From Nocardia thailandica NBRC 100428 (GTDB lineage Bacteria; Actinomycetota; Actinomycetes; Mycobacteriales; Mycobacteriaceae): 64,000 nt of DNA. Position 1 is the stretch's first letter. Each line of letters opens with the position of its first letter. The stretch is from assembly GCF_000308795.1 (NCBI RefSeq), contig NZ_BAGK01000241.1, positions 1 through 64,000 on the forward strand, in the 5' to 3' direction. Below the pieces are notes generated by a model. It searched no databases. It had not been told where the DNA came from and saw nothing but the letters and a program-made list of their open reading frames with translations. The translations under genes were made by a program, and so were the position numbers. Below are positions 1 through 8,869 of the stretch, one piece after another.

Positions 1-1
1 C

Positions 2-2620
2 CAGGGCCGTCCGCAGGGCGGCCCCGGCGGCGCGGCCCCGGGCAGGCCGAACAACGGTCCCGCGCGCCCCGCGGGCGCGCCGGGGCGTCCGCAGAACGGT
101 CCCGGCCGTCCGCCGCAGGGCCGTCCCGGTCCGGCGGGAGGCGACGAGAGCACGGTCCGCGCGACCGGCGCCGACGCCCGCACCCGCGCGGGTGGTCCCT
201 CGGCCCGTGCCGCCGCGGCGGGCACCGCGGGTCCGCGCACCGGCGGTGAGCGCCGGGTCAGCGGCCCGTCGACCGGTGAACGCCGCGCCGCGGGCTCGGG
301 CGGCACCACGCCGCCCAACGGCCCGCGCAACCGCAACGGCGGCAGCGGCGGGGACGGCGGTTCGGGTCGGCGTGGCCCGGCGGGCAAGAAGAAGTCGCCG
401 TGGAAGATCGTCCGGCGCACCGCCTACGTCCTGCTCGCGCTGGCCATCATCGTGCCGAGCGCGGTGTTCCTCGTCGCCTACACCACGGTGTCGGTGCCCA
501 AGCCCGGCGACCTCAAGACCAACCAGGTCGCGATGATCTACGCCGCCGACGGCACCAGCGTGATCAGCAAAGTCGTTCCGCCGCAGGGCAACCGCACCGA
601 GGTCTCGATCGACCAGATCCCGCCGCACGTGCGCAACGCGGTCATCGCCGCCGAGGACCGCGACTTCTACACCAATCCCGGCTTCTCGCTGTCCGGTTTC
701 GCGCGCGCCGCCCGCGACAACGTGCTGGGCAAGGAGAGCGCCGGTGGTGGTTCGACCATCACCCAGCAGTACGTGAAGAACGCGCTCGTCGGTGACGAAC
801 GCACGTTGCAGCGCAAGATGCACGAGCTGGTCATCTCGGCGAAGATGGCGCAGTCGTGGAGCAAGGAGGAGATCCTCGCCGCGTACCTGAACACCATCTA
901 CTTCGGCCGTGGCGCCTACGGTATCGACGCGGCGGCCAAGGCCTACTTCGGCAAGCCCGTGCAGGAGCTCTCGGTCGCCGAGGGCGCGGTCCTCGCCGCG
1001 ACCATCCAGCTGCCCTCGCTGCTCGACCCGGAGAAGAACCCGACCGGCGCCAAGACGCGCTGGGAGTACGTCCTCAACGGCATGGTCGACGGCGGCAACC
1101 TGTCGGCCACCGACCGGGCCGCGATGCAGTACCCCAAGGTGGTGCCCGCGGCGTCGGTCGGCGAGGCCGCGATGGACAACGGCCCCGAGGGCCTGATCAA
1201 GAACCGGGTGCTGGCCGAGCTGTCCGAGGCGGGCATCAACGAGCAGCAGCTCAACACCGCGGGTCTGCAGATCACCACGACCATCGACGCCAAGGCGCAG
1301 GAGGCGGCGGTCACCGCCGCGCGCGGCAAGCTCCAGGGCGAGCCCGAGAACCTGCGCACCGCCGTGGTGTCCATCGATCCGAAGTCCGGCGCCGTGCGCG
1401 CCTACTACGGCGGCGAGGACGGTCAGGGCTACGACTTCGCCAACGCGGGCCTGCCGACCGGTTCCTCGTTCAAGGTGATCGGCCTCGCGGCCAATCTCGA
1501 ACTGGGCATTCCGCTCTCGCAGATGTACGACAGCTCGCCGGTGTCGGTGCACGGCATCCAGATCACCAACGTCGAGGGCGAGGGCTGCGGCATGTGCACC
1601 ATCGCCGAGGCGCTCAAGCGCTCGCTGAACACCAGCTTCTACCGCATGGAGCTGGACATGCAGAACGGCCCGCAGAAGATCCGCGACATGGCCTACAAGC
1701 TGGGCATCCCGAAGGAACTGCCCGGCATCGGCGCCACGCTGACCGAGCCGAACGACGCGGGCCCCAACAACGGCATCGTGCTCGGCCAGTACCAGTCCCG
1801 GCCGCTGGACATGGCCTCGGCCTACGCCACCCTGGCCGCCTCGGGCATGTACCACGCGCCGCACTTCGTGCAGCGGGTCGTCACCGCCGACGGCCAGGTC
1901 CTGCTCGACCGCGGCGAGCCCGCCGGTGAGCAGCGGGTCAGCGCGGCCGTGGCAGACAACGTGACCGCGGCGATGAAGCCGATCGCGGCCTACTCGCGCA
2001 ACCACAACCTCAGCGGTGGCCGCGAGTCGGCCGCCAAGACCGGCACCAACCAGCTCGGCGACACCGGCGCCAACCGCGACGCCTGGATGGTGGGGTACAC
2101 CCCGTCGCTGTCGACCGCGGTCTGGGTCGGCACCGAGCAGGGCGAGCCGCTGAAGAACTACGGCGGCGCCAGCATCTACGGCTCCGGCCTGCCCTCCGAC
2201 ATCTGGAAGGCCACCATGGACGGCGCGCTCGCGGGCACGCCGAACGAGACCTTCCCGAAGCCGGCGCCGATCAAGGGCCAGGCGGGTGTGCCGGAGTGGT
2301 CGGCGCCCTACACCGCGCCCTCGACCACCCAGGCGCCCGCCGCGCCGCCGACGGTCATCCCGCCGCGGGAGATCTTCCCCGGCGTGACCATCCCGGGCAT
2401 CACCATCCCGGGCGCGCCCGCCCCCGCCCAGCAGACCCCGGCCGACGCGGGCCCGCTGCCCGGTCAGCCGACCGCGACCGGCAGCCCCTCGACGCCGGGT
2501 AACGGCGGCGCGGGCACCGGCGGCCCCGGCAACGGCGGGGCGGGCACCGGCCCGGCCCGGCCGGGCGCGGGCAACGACGAGGACACCGGCGCGGGAGCAC
2601 AGCCGACACGCTCCCGGTAG
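2..2620 (+). CDS. ponA: Class A penicillin-binding protein (bifunctional glycosyltransferase/transpeptidase), 5' partial
   Basis: Peptidoglycan polymerase and cross-linker anchored in the inner membrane. The reading frame is open to the left edge, so the start lies outside the window. The visible N-terminus is a Gly/Pro/Arg/Asn-rich cytoplasmic region, then a KKKSPWK basic patch and one transmembrane helix (about 400-490). A GT51 domain follows with EDRDFY (about 655), GGGSTITQQ (about 750) and the YLNTIYFGRGAYG segment (about 885). The penicillin-binding domain has SSFK (about 1463), SLN (about 1621) and KTGT (about 2037). The C-terminus from about 2300 is a Pro/Thr/Gly-rich tail. In mycobacteria ponA1 sits next to a GT87-type membrane gene and upstream of rpsF, which matches here. 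The next gene starts 11 bases downstream. Confidence 0.95.
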   Translation, partial: QGRPQGGPGGAAPGRPNNGPARPAGAPGRPQNGPGRPPQGRPGPAGGDESTVRATGADARTRAGGPSARAAAAGTAGPRTGGERRVSGPSTGERRAAGSGGTTPPNGPRNRNGGSGGDGGSGRRGPAGKKKSPWKIVRRTAYVLLALAIIVPSAVFLVAYTTVSVPKPGDLKTNQVAMIYAADGTSVISKVVPPQGNRTEVSIDQIPPHVRNAVIAAEDRDFYTNPGFSLSGFARAARDNVLGKESAGGGSTITQQYVKNALVGDERTLQRKMHELVISAKMAQSWSKEEILAAYLNTIYFGRGAYGIDAAAKAYFGKPVQELSVAEGAVLAATIQLPSLLDPEKNPTGAKTRWEYVLNGMVDGGNLSATDRAAMQYPKVVPAASVGEAAMDNGPEGLIKNRVLAELSEAGINEQQLNTAGLQITTTIDAKAQEAAVTAARGKLQGEPENLRTAVVSIDPKSGAVRAYYGGEDGQGYDFANAGLPTGSSFKVIGLAANLELGIPLSQMYDSSPVSVHGIQITNVEGEGCGMCTIAEALKRSLNTSFYRMELDMQNGPQKIRDMAYKLGIPKELPGIGATLTEPNDAGPNNGIVLGQYQSRPLDMASAYATLAASGMYHAPHFVQRVVTADGQVLLDRGEPAGEQRVSAAVADNVTAAMKPIAAYSRNHNLSGGRESAAKTGTNQLGDTGANRDAWMVGYTPSLSTAVWVGTEQGEPLKNYGGASIYGSGLPSDIWKATMDGALAGTPNETFPKPAPIKGQAGVPEWSAPYTAPSTTQAPAAPPTVIPPREIFPGVTIPGITIPGAPAPAQQTPADAGPLPGQPTATGSPSTPGNGGAGTGGPGNGGAGTGPARPGAGNDEDTGAGAQPTRSR

Positions 2621-2631
2621 CCTCGGGTGTC

Positions 2632-4350
2632 GTGACCGATCAGCGACTCGCGGACCAGCCGACGTCGGGTGACACGCAGCAGGGACCGCGAGCGCACTAC
2701 GTCGCCGCGGCCCGGCTGGCGCCCGACCTGCGCTCCGCCGATGCCCGGGACCGCCCCAGCCGCAACGATTCCCTGGCGGCGCAGCTGTCGACGGCGATCG
2801 GCGGGCCGGTCGGCGATCACGCGCTGATCGGCCGCGCCCGGTTCTGGACGCCGCTGCGGGTCATGCTGGCGATCGCGGTGATCTTCCTGGCGCTGGGCTG
2901 GTCGACCAAGGCCGCCTGCATCCAGCAGACCACCGACGGTTCCGGCTCGCTCACCCTCGACTGGAACAACGGCCGCCAGTACGTGGCGCTGTGCTATTCC
3001 GACACCGTGCCGCTCTACGGCGCGGAGCGGCTCAACGAGGGCGCGTTCCCGTACAAGAAGTACTGGATCGAGTCGACGCCGGACGGCGGCACCGAGGTCC
3101 GGTACATGGAGTATCCGGTGTTGTCCGGGCTCTACCAGTACGTGTCGATGGAGATCGCCCACCTCTACAAGCGGCTGCCGCTGCCGGGGGCGCTGTCGGT
3201 CGTCGTCTACTTCAACGTGGTCGTGATCGGGTTGGCGATGGCCTGGCTGGTGACGGTCTGGGCCTCCTCGCGACTAGCGGGCAGGCGGGTGTGGGACGCC
3301 GCCCTCATCGCGGCCTCCCCGCTGGTGATCGTGCACGCGTTCACCAACTTCGACACCCTGGCGACGGCGTTCGCGGCCACCGGCCTGCTCGCCTGGTCGC
3401 GGCGGCGTCCGGTGCTCGCCGGTGTCCTGCTCGGGCTCGGCGGGGCGGCCAAGCTGTATCCGCTGCTGCTGCTCGGCCCCATCGTGGTGCTGTGCCTGCG
3501 CGCGGATCCGATGACGCGGGCGTCGAGCGCGTTCTCCGGCGTGCGCCTGCGTGACGTGCGGGATCTGCGCGGCGCCCGGGCCTGGCTTGCCGAAACGCCC
3601 GCGCGCGTCCAGGATTCGGCGGTGCGGCCGCTGCGCGCGGCCGGGCTCACCGTGGGGGCGGCGGCGCTGACCTGGCTCGCGGTCAACCTGCCGATCGCGG
3701 TGGCCTTCCCGGCGGGGTGGCGGGAGTTCTTCCGGCTCAACACGACCCGGCACGCCGACCCGGACTCGATCTACAACGTGATCCGCTCGTTCACCGGCTG
3801 GACCGGTTTCGACGGCGCCCTGGCCCACGGGCAACCGCCGACCGTGCTCAATCTCGTCTCGCTCGTCCTGTTCGTCGTCGCCTGCGCCGCCATCGCCTAT
3901 CTCGCGCTGACCGCGCCGCGCAGGCCCCGGCTGGCCCAGCTCTGCTTCCTCGTGGTCGCGGCGTTCCTGCTGACCAACAAGGTGTGGAGCCCGCAGTACT
4001 CGCTGTGGCTGGTGCCGCTGGCGGTGCTCGCGCTGCCGCACCGGCGGATCCTGCTGGCCTGGATGACGATCGACGCGCTGGTGTGGGTGCCGCGCATGTA
4101 CTACTACCTCGGCGAGGACGCCAAGGGCCTGCCCGAACAGTGGTTCACCTCGACGGTGCTGCTGCGCGACCTGGCCGTCGTCGCGCTGTGCGCGCTGATC
4201 GTGCGGCAGATCCTGCGGCCCGAGGACGACCTGGTGCGGCGCGATTTCGTCGACGACCCGGTCGGGGGCATCCTCGATCGCGCCCCGGACCCGGCGCGCG
4301 CCTGGCTGCCGGAGCCGTTGCGGCCGAGGCCCGCCCCGGCGCCCCGCTAG
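2632..4350 (+). CDS. GT87-type (DUF2029) polytopic membrane mannosyltransferase
   Basis: A 572-residue membrane protein starting at GTG 2632. About 75 hydrophilic residues precede the first membrane helix, and roughly ten further hydrophobic segments follow. The motifs MEYPVLSGLYQY, GGAAKLYPLLLLGP and NKVWSPQYSLWLVPL are typical of GT87/DUF2029 polyprenyl-phosphate-mannose-dependent enzymes, which add mannose to cell-envelope glycolipids or glycans outside the membrane. It follows ponA closely and is probably cotranscribed. The Mycobacterium tuberculosis counterpart (Rv0051) is also next to ponA1. A clear paralogue lies at 18756-20204 in the opposite orientation. The acceptor substrate cannot be inferred. 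Confidence 0.85.
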   Translation: MTDQRLADQPTSGDTQQGPRAHYVAAARLAPDLRSADARDRPSRNDSLAAQLSTAIGGPVGDHALIGRARFWTPLRVMLAIAVIFLALGWSTKAACIQQTTDGSGSLTLDWNNGRQYVALCYSDTVPLYGAERLNEGAFPYKKYWIESTPDGGTEVRYMEYPVLSGLYQYVSMEIAHLYKRLPLPGALSVVVYFNVVVIGLAMAWLVTVWASSRLAGRRVWDAALIAASPLVIVHAFTNFDTLATAFAATGLLAWSRRRPVLAGVLLGLGGAAKLYPLLLLGPIVVLCLRADPMTRASSAFSGVRLRDVRDLRGARAWLAETPARVQDSAVRPLRAAGLTVGAAALTWLAVNLPIAVAFPAGWREFFRLNTTRHADPDSIYNVIRSFTGWTGFDGALAHGQPPTVLNLVSLVLFVVACAAIAYLALTAPRRPRLAQLCFLVVAAFLLTNKVWSPQYSLWLVPLAVLALPHRRILLAWMTIDALVWVPRMYYYLGEDAKGLPEQWFTSTVLLRDLAVVALCALIVRQILRPEDDLVRRDFVDDPVGGILDRAPDPARAWLPEPLRPRPAPAPR

Positions 4351-5888
4351 GGGCGCAGGTAGCGGGCCCGCAGTTCGGGTTCGGACGGCAGCTGGTCGAG
4401 TTCGAGCTGCCAGGCACTGCCCGCCCACGGGTCGAACAGCGGCGAGCCCGGCATGGTCGGCAGCTGCCTGCACGACTGGGCCAGCATGGCCAGCGTGCTG
4501 TCGGTCTGGTCGATGTTGCCGCTGCCCACGATGACCAGGGACAGCCCGATCAGGTCGCCGCGCATCATGAGCTGGCCGACCCGGACCACGTCCGAACTCT
4601 GGTACCCGTGCGGGAAGTCGGAGACGACGAGCACCCGGTGCTCGGTCGGCGGCACGCCCTGCCCGCTCTGGTAGGCGATGTCTGCCAGCTCGGCGCGGTG
4701 CGCGAGCTCGCCCAGCCGCGCCGAGATGCCGAGGTGATCGCTCACCACGGGCCCGGCCAGCCTCGGGCCGAGCGCACCGGCCAGATCGGCGAGGCCGCCG
4801 GTGAGGTCGATGATGTCGAAGACCGTGCGCCGGTCGGGCACCGCGGCCAGCAGGCGGGCCAGCAGCGCGCCGACCACCGGAGCGGCGGCGAGGCTGGACT
4901 CGGTGTCGACCCACAGCGGACGGTTCAGCGGCACGGGTACGCAGTACGGCACCCGCAGGCCGCCCCGGTCGGGGGCGTGCAGTTCGCCGAGCCGGATGCC
5001 GTCGCTCGGCCGCGGCGGGGTGGCCCACACGGGCGACAGCCAGGAGGCCATGGCCTGCGGCACCAGGGTGTCGGCCTCGGCGAGCTCGCCCGCGAGCTGG
5101 TCGGCGTCGCGCTGGTGCGCGGCCTCGGCGGTGGCGACCAGCTCGTCGTGCCTGCGCTGGGCCTGCGCGCGGGCGGCCTCGCCCGCCGCGGAGTTCCGCA
5201 GCGCGGGGTCGGCGACGGCGGCCGAGAGTTCCTGGTCGAGCCGGTTGGCCGCGTACTCCCGCGAGGAGACCAGCGACGCCGCCGAGCGGGCCGCGTCCTC
5301 GAAGATCATCCACAGCCGCTGGAGCCCGTGCTCGACCTCGGTGGGCACCGGCGGGGGCTGGAAGCGTGCCTCGACCACGGTCGGCGCGGACGGCTGCGGC
5401 GCGGACGGTGCCACCGGGGCGGCCACCGGCTTGGCGCCGTGCGCGGCCAGCAGCTGCGCCGCGCCGCCCGCGTAGCCCTGGCCGACGGCCCGCAGTTTCC
5501 AGGCGCCGGCCCGGCGGTAGAGCTCGAAGCAGATGAGCGCGCTCTCGCCCGCCGCCGGGACGATCGCGAACCGGGCTGTCGCCGTGCCGTTCTCGCTCAG
5601 CACGGCGGTCAGGCCGGGCAGCGCCGTCGCGGCCGAGGCCAGCAGCAGCACCGCGTGCGCGTCGGCCCGCACCTGCGACAGCGTCACCTCGACACCGTCG
5701 GCGGACAGCCGCACGCCCGGCGCCGCCGGTTGCGCCGGGCGCACGGCGTCGCGGTCGTCACCGACCTGCAGATCCGTCCCGACGACGAGCGCGCCCAGTT
5801 CGGCGGGCGCGCCCGCCGAGTCCTCGATGGTGAAGCGGACGATGTCCGCGCCGAGTGCGGTGTTCTGTCCCGGCTTCAGCTCGATCAC
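4347..5888 (-). CDS. TerD-domain protein fused to a degenerate FtsK/HerA-like domain
   Basis: A 513-residue protein. Residues 1 to about 155 form a TerD-like domain ending in the family signature ELYRRAGAWKLRAVGQGYAGG, but without the acidic metal-binding cluster. A Pro/Ala linker and a charged helical region (about 180-300) follow. Residues about 320-500 resemble an FtsK/SpoIIIE-type ATPase: TVFDIIDLTGGL looks like its core strand, and VLVVSDFPHGYQSSDVVRVG with GDLIGLSLVIVGS matches the Walker B/sensor segment. The place where Walker A should be reads WVDTESSLAAAPVV, so the P-loop Lys/Ser is missing and ATP hydrolysis is doubtful. TerD-ATPase fusions are known in actinobacterial Ter systems; the degenerate state is my inference. 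Its stop overlaps the end of the convergent upstream gene. Confidence 0.75.
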   Translation of the reverse strand: MIELKPGQNTALGADIVRFTIEDSAGAPAELGALVVGTDLQVGDDRDAVRPAQPAAPGVRLSADGVEVTLSQVRADAHAVLLLASAATALPGLTAVLSENGTATARFAIVPAAGESALICFELYRRAGAWKLRAVGQGYAGGAAQLLAAHGAKPVAAPVAPSAPQPSAPTVVEARFQPPPVPTEVEHGLQRLWMIFEDAARSAASLVSSREYAANRLDQELSAAVADPALRNSAAGEAARAQAQRRHDELVATAEAAHQRDADQLAGELAEADTLVPQAMASWLSPVWATPPRPSDGIRLGELHAPDRGGLRVPYCVPVPLNRPLWVDTESSLAAAPVVGALLARLLAAVPDRRTVFDIIDLTGGLADLAGALGPRLAGPVVSDHLGISARLGELAHRAELADIAYQSGQGVPPTEHRVLVVSDFPHGYQSSDVVRVGQLMMRGDLIGLSLVIVGSGNIDQTDSTLAMLAQSCRQLPTMPGSPLFDPWAGSAWQLELDQLPSEPELRARYLRP

Positions 5889-5927
5889 TTCCGGCCCTGA
5901 TCTTCTCGTGTGTCGCGACGGTGGATA

Positions 5928-7259
5928 TCAGTGCGCCAGGAAGCGTCCCAGCTGCGGTACCGCCTCGCCGGGGTGCTTGGCCTGGAAGCCCTCGCCCAGC
6001 GCCTCCATCTTCCAGTCGCCGCCGACCCGGTACACCTTCGCCATGGCCATCGCCGTGAACGGCATGCCGCCCGCGAGGGTGTAGCGGGCCAGTTCGGCGT
6101 TGTTGGTGCCGTCGATCAGGCGGCAGAACGCGTTCTGCACCTGCTCGAAGGTGTGGCCCTTGTAGGAGGTGACGATGAACAGCAGCGTGGTGATGTGCGC
6201 CGGGATGCGGGTCAGGTCGACCAGGATCATCTCGTCGTCGCCGTCGCCCTCGCCGGTGAGGTTGTCGCCCTGGTGGCGGACCGAGCCGTCCTTGGAGGAG
6301 AGCTGGCCGTAGTAGGCCACGTCGACCAGGTTGTGGTCGGCGAACAGGCAGACCGAGGCGTCGAGATCGATGTCGACCGTGCGGTTGCCGAACATGCCGC
6401 GGGTGCGCACCGGGTCCCAGCCGAGACCCATCTTGACGAAGGTGAGCGCGGCGCCGCCCTCCTTGCGGAGGGTGACCCGCTGGCCCTTCTGCAGGCTGAC
6501 CGGGCGGTCCTTGCTCAGGCTGACCTCACCGGTCGGCTGCGGCGGCTGCTGCGGCGGCGCGGGCGGCGGGTAGCCCTGGGTCGGGTAGCCGCCCTGCGGC
6601 TGCGGCGGCGCGGGCGGCGGGTAGTTCCCGCCCTGCGGCGCGTAGGCGGGCGGCGCCTGCTGATAGGTCGGCGCGGGCTGCGACGGGTAGGCGGGCTGGG
6701 CCGGCGGCGGGGGAGGCGGCGGGGCCTGCTGCTGGGCGGGCGCGGGGGCGGGCGAATCGTCCACCTGCACACCGTGATCGGTCACCAGCGCGGCGAAACC
6801 GCCCGCGTAGCCCTGACCGACGGCACGCACCTTCCAGGCGCCCTGGCGGCGGTAGACCTCGAGGGCGATGACGATGGACTCGGAGTCGAGGCCCTCGATC
6901 ACGTACTGGAACAGCTGATTTCCCGCGCCGTCGGACACGATGGCGGTGGGCGGGGCGAAGCGCCCGAAGTTCGCGCTCGGGTCGTCGAGGGTGATGACGG
7001 CGCGGATCTGGTCGATGTCGGCGGGCACCGCGGGCAGCGAGATCGCCAGCGAGGCGGCCTGGCCGGCACCGCCGGGGCGCAGGTTCACGCCCGGCCCGGA
7101 CGGCTGGTTGTAGAAGACGAAATCGGCATCGGTGCGGACCTTGCCCTGCTCGGTGACCAGCAGGGCCGACAGGTCGGCCGGTGCGGTGAGCTGGAGGGAG
7201 ATGACCACGTCGCTGACGGCCAGGGGGCCGTTCTGGCCCTTGGCGAGTGTTGCAGACAA
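5928..7259 (-). CDS. Double TerD-domain protein with proline-rich linker
   Basis: A 443-residue cytoplasmic protein with two TerD domains. The first (about 1-170) ends EVYRRQGAWKVRAVGQGYAGG and lacks the acidic metal-binding clusters. A linker of about 75 residues rich in Pro, Gln, Ala and Tyr follows. The second domain (about 250-440) carries both hallmark clusters, DIDLDASVCLF and GDNLTGEGDGDDE, which bind Ca2+ in TerD proteins. TerD proteins take part in tellurite, phage and stress-resistance phenotypes by a mechanism that is not settled. It is followed 40 bases downstream by the TerD-FtsK-like gene on the same strand, so the two probably form an operon. It diverges from the AIM24 genes. 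Confidence 0.9.
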   Translation of the reverse strand: MSATLAKGQNGPLAVSDVVISLQLTAPADLSALLVTEQGKVRTDADFVFYNQPSGPGVNLRPGGAGQAASLAISLPAVPADIDQIRAVITLDDPSANFGRFAPPTAIVSDGAGNQLFQYVIEGLDSESIVIALEVYRRQGAWKVRAVGQGYAGGFAALVTDHGVQVDDSPAPAPAQQQAPPPPPPPAQPAYPSQPAPTYQQAPPAYAPQGGNYPPPAPPQPQGGYPTQGYPPPAPPQQPPQPTGEVSLSKDRPVSLQKGQRVTLRKEGGAALTFVKMGLGWDPVRTRGMFGNRTVDIDLDASVCLFADHNLVDVAYYGQLSSKDGSVRHQGDNLTGEGDGDDEMILVDLTRIPAHITTLLFIVTSYKGHTFEQVQNAFCRLIDGTNNAELARYTLAGGMPFTAMAMAKVYRVGGDWKMEALGEGFQAKHPGEAVPQLGRFLAH

Positions 7260-7530
7260 GTTCGACCCTTCGCTTGTCGTAGGCGTTTGTAGTCACATTA
7301 GCGTCGGCGCGCTCGGGTCGCGGCCCCTCGTCGTACGCCGAACAGCGCGACGATACTCGCGGACCGGCGTGTTGTCCTCCCCGCGCGACGGGCGCGGTCC
7401 GCCGCCCGCGCGCGCCCGCCGCCGACCGGCCGGACTGGCCTGACCTGGGGCGCTCCGATCGGTTAGGGTGTCCACGACCACGCAGGAATCGGGCATTTCT
7501 CCCCTGGCGAGACGGGACCGCAGGACACCC

Positions 7531-8154
7531 ATGGCTCAGCTTTTCGAACAATCGAAGAAGGTGATCGAAGCCCAGCTCGCCGGAACGAGCATCCGCGCGA
7601 TCGCCGGCTCGATGGTCGCCTACGAGGGCAACGTGCAGTTCAAGTCGGCGGGCTTCGGCGGCGGCGAGGGCGTGCTGGCCGGGCTCAAGCGCCGCGCCAC
7701 CGGCGAGAAGCTGTCGCTGATGGAGTGCACCGGGCACGGCCGGGTGTTCTTCGCCGTCAACGGCCAGAACGTGTCGGTCGTGAACCTGAACAACGAGACC
7801 CTGCAGGTGGAATCGCAGCAGCTGCTCGCCTTCGCGGGCAACCTGCGCACCGACGTGCGGTTCGCGGGCGTCGGCGGCATGTCGGCGGGCAACGGCCTGT
7901 TCACCACCACGGTCAGCGGGGTCGGCCAGGTGGCGCTGCTGTCGGCGGGCGGGCCGCTGATCCACCTCGAGGTGTCGCCGCAGTATCCGCTGATCGTCGA
8001 CCCGGACGCGTTCGTGGCGGCGCGCGGCAACGTGACCCAGTCGTTCGTCACCGACGTGTCGTGGCGCAGCGTGATGGGTCAGGACGGCGGCGAGGCGTTC
8101 TCGCTGCGCTGGGACGGCCACGGCGTGGTCTCGATCCAGCCGGCGGAACGGTAG
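7531..8154 (+). CDS. AIM24 family protein (first of three)
   Basis: A 207-residue beta-rich protein of the AIM24 family, whose biochemical role is unknown. It starts MAQLFEQSKKVIEAQL and contains the repeated family pattern HGRVFFAVNG, NLNNETLQVESQQLLAFAGNL and HLEVSPQYPLIVDPDAFVAARGN. I chose ATG 7531, preceded by a purine-rich AGGA. An in-frame GTG at 7468 would add 21 residues that do not look like the family. AIM24 genes often sit beside TerD genes in actinobacteria. The next AIM24 gene begins nine bases after the stop, and the three are probably one transcript. The gene diverges from the double TerD gene. Confidence 0.8.
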   Translation: MAQLFEQSKKVIEAQLAGTSIRAIAGSMVAYEGNVQFKSAGFGGGEGVLAGLKRRATGEKLSLMECTGHGRVFFAVNGQNVSVVNLNNETLQVESQQLLAFAGNLRTDVRFAGVGGMSAGNGLFTTTVSGVGQVALLSAGGPLIHLEVSPQYPLIVDPDAFVAARGNVTQSFVTDVSWRSVMGQDGGEAFSLRWDGHGVVSIQPAER

Positions 8155-8163
8155 GGACGGGCG

Positions 8164-8865
8164 ATGTTCGAGAAGGTCAACGGAAAAGTCGTCAAGGTCG
8201 ACGTCGCCCAGGCGGGCGGCGTCGTCGGGCGGACCGGCGCGATGCTGTTCTACTCCGGCGAGGTGTTCTTCTCCCCGCACCAGATCCCCGGGGCGTCACC
8301 GGGTATGCGCGGCGGCGGCCTGCTCCAGATGGCGGGCCGGATGATGGCGGGCGAGCACGAGTCCACCATGCTCGCGCGCGGAAACGGTGTGGTCCATTAC
8401 GGTTTCGCCGGCCTCGAGGTGCAGGTCGTGCACATGCAGCCCGGCGCGACCCTGCGGGTCGAGGCGTCGCGGCTGCTGGCCAACACCGCGAACCTGCAGG
8501 CCTCGGTGGTGTCGGTGGCCAGTTCCGGCGGCGGCGGTGGCGGCGGTGGCGGCCTGATGGGCGCGCTGCGCGGCGCGGCGGCGGGCGTGGCCACCGGGCA
8601 GGGGATGTTCACCACCCAGCTGACCGGGCAGGGCTCGGCGGTGCTGCTGGCGCACGGCGGCTTCCTGGAACTGCAGGTGGGCGGGCCGAACCCGGTGGTG
8701 GTCGACCCGCAGGCGTTCGTGGCCGCCTACGGCAACGTGCACACGGAGCTGAAGTCGGCGATGAGCTGGCGCGACGCGGTCGGGCGCGGTGCGGGCGAGG
8801 CGATGCAGCTGCATTGCCAGGGCCAGGGTGTGGTGTACGTGCAGGCCTCCGAAGAGAAACTGTGA
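8164..8865 (+). CDS. AIM24 family protein (second of three)
   Basis: A 233-residue AIM24 protein starting MFEKVNGKVVKVDVAQAGG, with the family patterns VEASRLLANTANLQ, GFLELQVGGPNPVVVDPQAFVAAYGN and VYVQASE. A run of glycines (about residues 120-130) interrupts the domain where its neighbours have a short loop. It lies between the other two AIM24 genes with nine bases before and four after, so translation is probably coupled. The function is unknown. The family fold is a beta-sandwich suggested to bind ligands or to assemble into oligomers. Confidence 0.8.
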   Translation: MFEKVNGKVVKVDVAQAGGVVGRTGAMLFYSGEVFFSPHQIPGASPGMRGGGLLQMAGRMMAGEHESTMLARGNGVVHYGFAGLEVQVVHMQPGATLRVEASRLLANTANLQASVVSVASSGGGGGGGGGLMGALRGAAAGVATGQGMFTTQLTGQGSAVLLAHGGFLELQVGGPNPVVVDPQAFVAAYGNVHTELKSAMSWRDAVGRGAGEAMQLHCQGQGVVYVQASEEKL

Positions 8866-8869
8866 AGCT

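Noticed and set aside
7468..7530. GTG 7468 as start of the first AIM24 gene
   Set aside because: The extra 21 residues (STTTQESGISPLARRDRRTP) are not family-like and the GTG has a poorly spaced ribosome site.
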